A DNA stretch of 7,817 bases from Bacteroidales bacterium. Its GTDB lineage: Bacteria > Bacteroidota > Bacteroidia > Bacteroidales > WCHB1-69. Under the pieces are notes generated by a model. That model ran no database searches. It had not been told where the DNA came from and saw only the letters and a list, made by a program, of their open reading frames with translations. A program made the translations under genes and the position numbers. The stretch is taken from contig JAIRTU010000188.1 of assembly GCA_031254735.1 (NCBI GenBank), positions 1-7,817 of the forward strand, written 5' to 3'. This document shows, one piece after another, positions 6,401 through 7,817 of the stretch. Within the stretch, counting starts at the first letter, position 1. Each line of letters opens with the position of its first letter.

Positions 6401-7817
6401 ATCGTAATACGGTTCTTTTTGGTTGAGGTCGATCAATCCTGCAAAGTCAAAATCCAAATCTTCATCGTTGCAACTCACTTTTCCCTCAAACTGTCTGGAA
6501 AGGAAATCGCCCGAAACATGAATGTTTTCAACGGTATTTCCTCTGTACGTAACGGCAGAAAGAGTGGTTTGCAAGCTCATATTCATATCGTCAACCGTAA
6601 CGCCTTCGCCTTTGACCTGTGCTTGAAGACTGACCTTTTCCAAGTCTTGAAAATCAATCAATCTTCCCAATTCCAAATTGTGTACCTGCAATTTTCCGTC
6701 GTAAGAAACAGGTTTGGAACGATGATTAAACATCAACTCGCAGGAAGCATTGCCCGCACCGGTGGCAAAACTTGCGTCGGCAAAAAAGTTGTCGTACAAC
6801 CCCAAGAAATGTCCTCGCACCTGTACCCAATTGATTTTCGGGGCAATGTCGGGCAGCGATATGTTTACATTTTGAGGAAGAATGAACGTGGAAAGATCAA
6901 TGACATTGGTTTTCAAATTCCGAATGTCGAAGTCGATAAAAGTGTCTTCTATTTTCGGCAGACCGTTCAACGCAATGTCGCCCTCTATTTTGGTGTCTCT
7001 TCCGTAGCGGAGGTTCAGGTTTTTAATTTTAAAATCGACAATGGGTCCTTTTGCCGAAGCAGAGAAATATATCCGGTTTCTCATTCCTTTGAACGAAGGG
7101 ACAAAATATTGCAAATCTTCCATATTAAAATTCCCTTTCTGCACATCTGTATCGAAAGAGACCTTGCGGATAAAGTCGGAATAATCGCTGTAAGCCGTGT
7201 GATATATGCGAAAATCGAGGTTTAGCTCGCTTTTGTTTTTTGTGATAATATTTGCCCCCAAACACTGCAAACCCGATTTTGCAACGATCAAATGTCCGTC
7301 AAGATGTTCTACCTCAAACCCCGAACGTTCTCTTGCCGATAACGCCCGAATGTGGAAATTGAGGCTGTCTCCGACAATTAAAAGACGGTCTAATTTCAAA
7401 TCAATATCTTCGATAATCATGTTGGAATAGTTCCACACGCCGTTTTTGTCTTCTTTTGCGGTGTTGTCGTTGCGAAATTGAAACCGTCCGTGTTTGAGTG
7501 TCAGCAAAGGAAGATCGATAATGCTGCTTGTTTTTTCTTTGGGACGAACAAAATCAATGAAGAATTGAATGTTGAGTGCGGTATCCGATTCGTATTTCCG
7601 CAATATCACATCGGGTTCTTCCAACACGATGTTGCGTATTTCGACGTCGGCGTCTTCGGTGTTGAATGTCGGGAAACTCACACTGCCTTTTTTTGCCGAA
7701 ATTAAATTGTTGCCGTACAAATCGTTCATCTGAATATCTTCCAACAATATATTCAGATTGAAATCAACACGCAATTTGCCGATAGAGACTTCGGTTTGCA
7801 TTTTTTCCGACAAAACC
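3485..7817 (-). CDS. tamB: TamB-type translocation/assembly module protein (DUF490/AsmA-like), N-terminus outside window
   Basis: The minus-strand frame is open through the right edge; 1442 residues are visible from 7813. Bacteroidetes TamB proteins normally begin with a membrane anchor, which is missing here because the window ends. The first visible stretch (LSEKMQTEVSIGKLRVDFN) is the conserved segment that follows the anchor, so the TTG at 7813 and the ATG at 7801 are internal codons and not starts. The body is a long series of alternating amphipathic beta strands (AsmA-like repeats), as expected for a periplasm-spanning beta-taco that moves phospholipids or assists outer-membrane protein assembly. 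The C-terminal TamB domain (PF04357) lies at about 3600-4750, with signature pieces such as GLLLNLRINATP, GNYTIASGEFNLAWGDIF, LRLSGQLIRPDFSFTFELP, EEMVRQMVNVLLLGMF and NVRGNYRPGDELTESEYSMD. The protein ends in a K/R/P-rich tail (RNPNRRKKPKPKRPK). In Bacteroidetes it may work with a TamL-type Omp85 partner, which is not in this window. The gene is convergent with the AlbA_2 gene, 38 bp away. Confidence 0.93.
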   Translation of the reverse strand, partial: VLSEKMQTEVSIGKLRVDFNLNILLEDIQMNDLYGNNLISAKKGSVSFPTFNTEDADVEIRNIVLEEPDVILRKYESDTALNIQFFIDFVRPKEKTSSIIDLPLLTLKHGRFQFRNDNTAKEDKNGVWNYSNMIIEDIDLKLDRLLIVGDSLNFHIRALSARERSGFEVEHLDGHLIVAKSGLQCLGANIITKNKSELNLDFRIYHTAYSDYSDFIRKVSFDTDVQKGNFNMEDLQYFVPSFKGMRNRIYFSASAKGPIVDFKIKNLNLRYGRDTKIEGDIALNGLPKIEDTFIDFDIRNLKTNVIDLSTFILPQNVNISLPDIAPKINWVQVRGHFLGLYDNFFADASFATGAGNASCELMFNHRSKPVSYDGKLQVHNLELGRLIDFQDLEKVSLQAQVKGEGVTVDDMNMSLQTTLSAVTYRGNTVENIHVSGDFLSRQFEGKVSCNDEDLDFDFAGLIDLNQKEPYYDFEATFNAVDLSSFKLFHPDSNVVVSAFVDINIAGKDVEHFQGEVVMKDIVYRENNIEYPFPDFVLHAKQHEYPSKDITLFSEVLSIDLAGKFTYLQAYKSVQENVHAQLSNMISPPEADITQEIFPQQFNLMVHLKKSIPLLRHFVPQLDITKGITASLSIDQHKNTSNLSVSVPQLIVEGKMRLDKVLIDNQQSPRMLDLDVACDAFYASIKDTLPTIQSFNLQADVSDNVVEYLITAMGNQKNMLQDVLLEGSVHFVDMDRLKMEFVLNNGSIVWENQTFLFDTSNYVYYSKDSIFVRNFGLQAEGGKSIVVHSGTTDRGDDAILFAFKEIDLGLFNIFLDRFQIQLNGIANGNGALVPNASGMALGSRLTVDNFHFNNVEMGFLEGHTIWNNIQQKLLIHASLFRERNKHISLLTIGGNFDPKRRYIDLTGDIDSLNIKFLEPYLSSFASKVEGIAGGQLTFKGNLSNAKLEGQATLKHGILGVDFLKTEYFIDEGNVKFVNTGFVFENIHFRDAYNGNGTVDGIITHDRLRNFGLNLRLTANNLSVLKTHAKDNNLFYGTAFGTGNATIYGKVSDAITISAEVTTNPMTDITLSLDWSITATESNFISFVAPESTKTDAAISDKIRSSGLLLNLRINATPDALVRVVLDPSIGGTIVGRGAAAMELILDANNDFSLFGNYTIASGEFNLAWGDIFTRIFKLQNGGVISFNGDPMQGTIHAQAVLAGKVSIPVDPAETTVRRRPYSVNNILRLSGQLIRPDFSFTFELPDADEFTKSFIYSNIDTSNREEMVRQMVNVLLLGMFETQNETSTSSTLNTGLTYSLSEIVSYQMNRFVTNLVPNINVRGNYRPGDELTESEYSMDVSGTFFNDKLTISTSFGIIERQDMESQDRVLGDFMADYKLTQDGSLRLKAFNVTNQQDILQSAASTSANYSQGMGLSYSKDFDKFSELFKRNPNRRKKPKPKRPK

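Noticed and set aside
6083..7225. 380-codon plus-strand open frame opposite tamB
   Set aside because: It is long but fully antisense to tamB, rich in Phe, His and Arg in a shadow-like pattern, has no domain pattern, and has no promoter or leader evidence.
7799..7813. Start codon for tamB at 7813 (TTG) or 7801 (ATG)
   Set aside because: The frame continues to the window edge and the visible N-terminus corresponds to the segment after the TamB membrane anchor, so the real start lies outside.

Overview
The window reads as chromosomal DNA from a member of the Bacteroidota, most likely Bacteroidales. The evidence is the family content (a very large Bacteroidetes-style TamB, an M16 peptidase C-terminus, a signal peptide ending in SAQ), A-rich leaders without Shine-Dalgarno sequences, and a TAnnTTTG-type -7 box (TATCTTTG at 1268-1275). 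I cannot name the genus from the sequence alone.

Layout. Bases 1-201 are the 3' end of a plus-strand gene, the C-terminus of an M16 (insulinase-like) zinc peptidase. Bases 324-902 encode a secreted or envelope 192-residue protein that I do not recognise. Bases 903-1309 hold no gene but are dense in repeats: inverted copies of an ATAAATCCCAGTTC-type motif, a roughly 273-bp element with imperfect terminal inverted repeats (988-1040 and 1214-1260), a near-perfect palindrome inside it (1041-1073), and short TTAGGGGC tandem repeats. A promoter-like box lies just beyond the right end of this element. Bases 1310-3446 form a compact two-gene operon whose reading frames overlap by 8 nt: a DUF4062 protein of 195 residues, then a 518-residue protein with an AlbA_2 (Schlafen-type) N-terminal domain, a RecG-like/HATPase_c_4 domain and a C-terminal winged helix. 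Bases 3485-7817 are a minus-strand tamB gene, convergent with the operon; its first codons lie beyond the window.

How the genes may work together. The M16 peptidase, the exported protein and TamB are ordinary envelope-type genes. The DUF4062/AlbA_2 pair stands apart. It is clearly more AT-rich (hand-counted 60-base samples: 18/60 GC at 1561-1620 and 12/60 at 2581-2640, against 27/60 at 121-180, 34/60 at 4141-4200 and 26/60 at 6001-6060). It is also bracketed by an inverted 19-bp repeat with one mismatch (1000-1018 and 3463-3481). I infer an acquired accessory cassette with a possible stress, regulatory or anti-phage role: DUF4062 could act as a sensor or nucleotide-processing partner, and the AlbA_2 protein as a nucleic-acid-binding, possibly nuclease or regulator, component. 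That role is a hypothesis from domain types and gene arrangement, not shown by the sequence.
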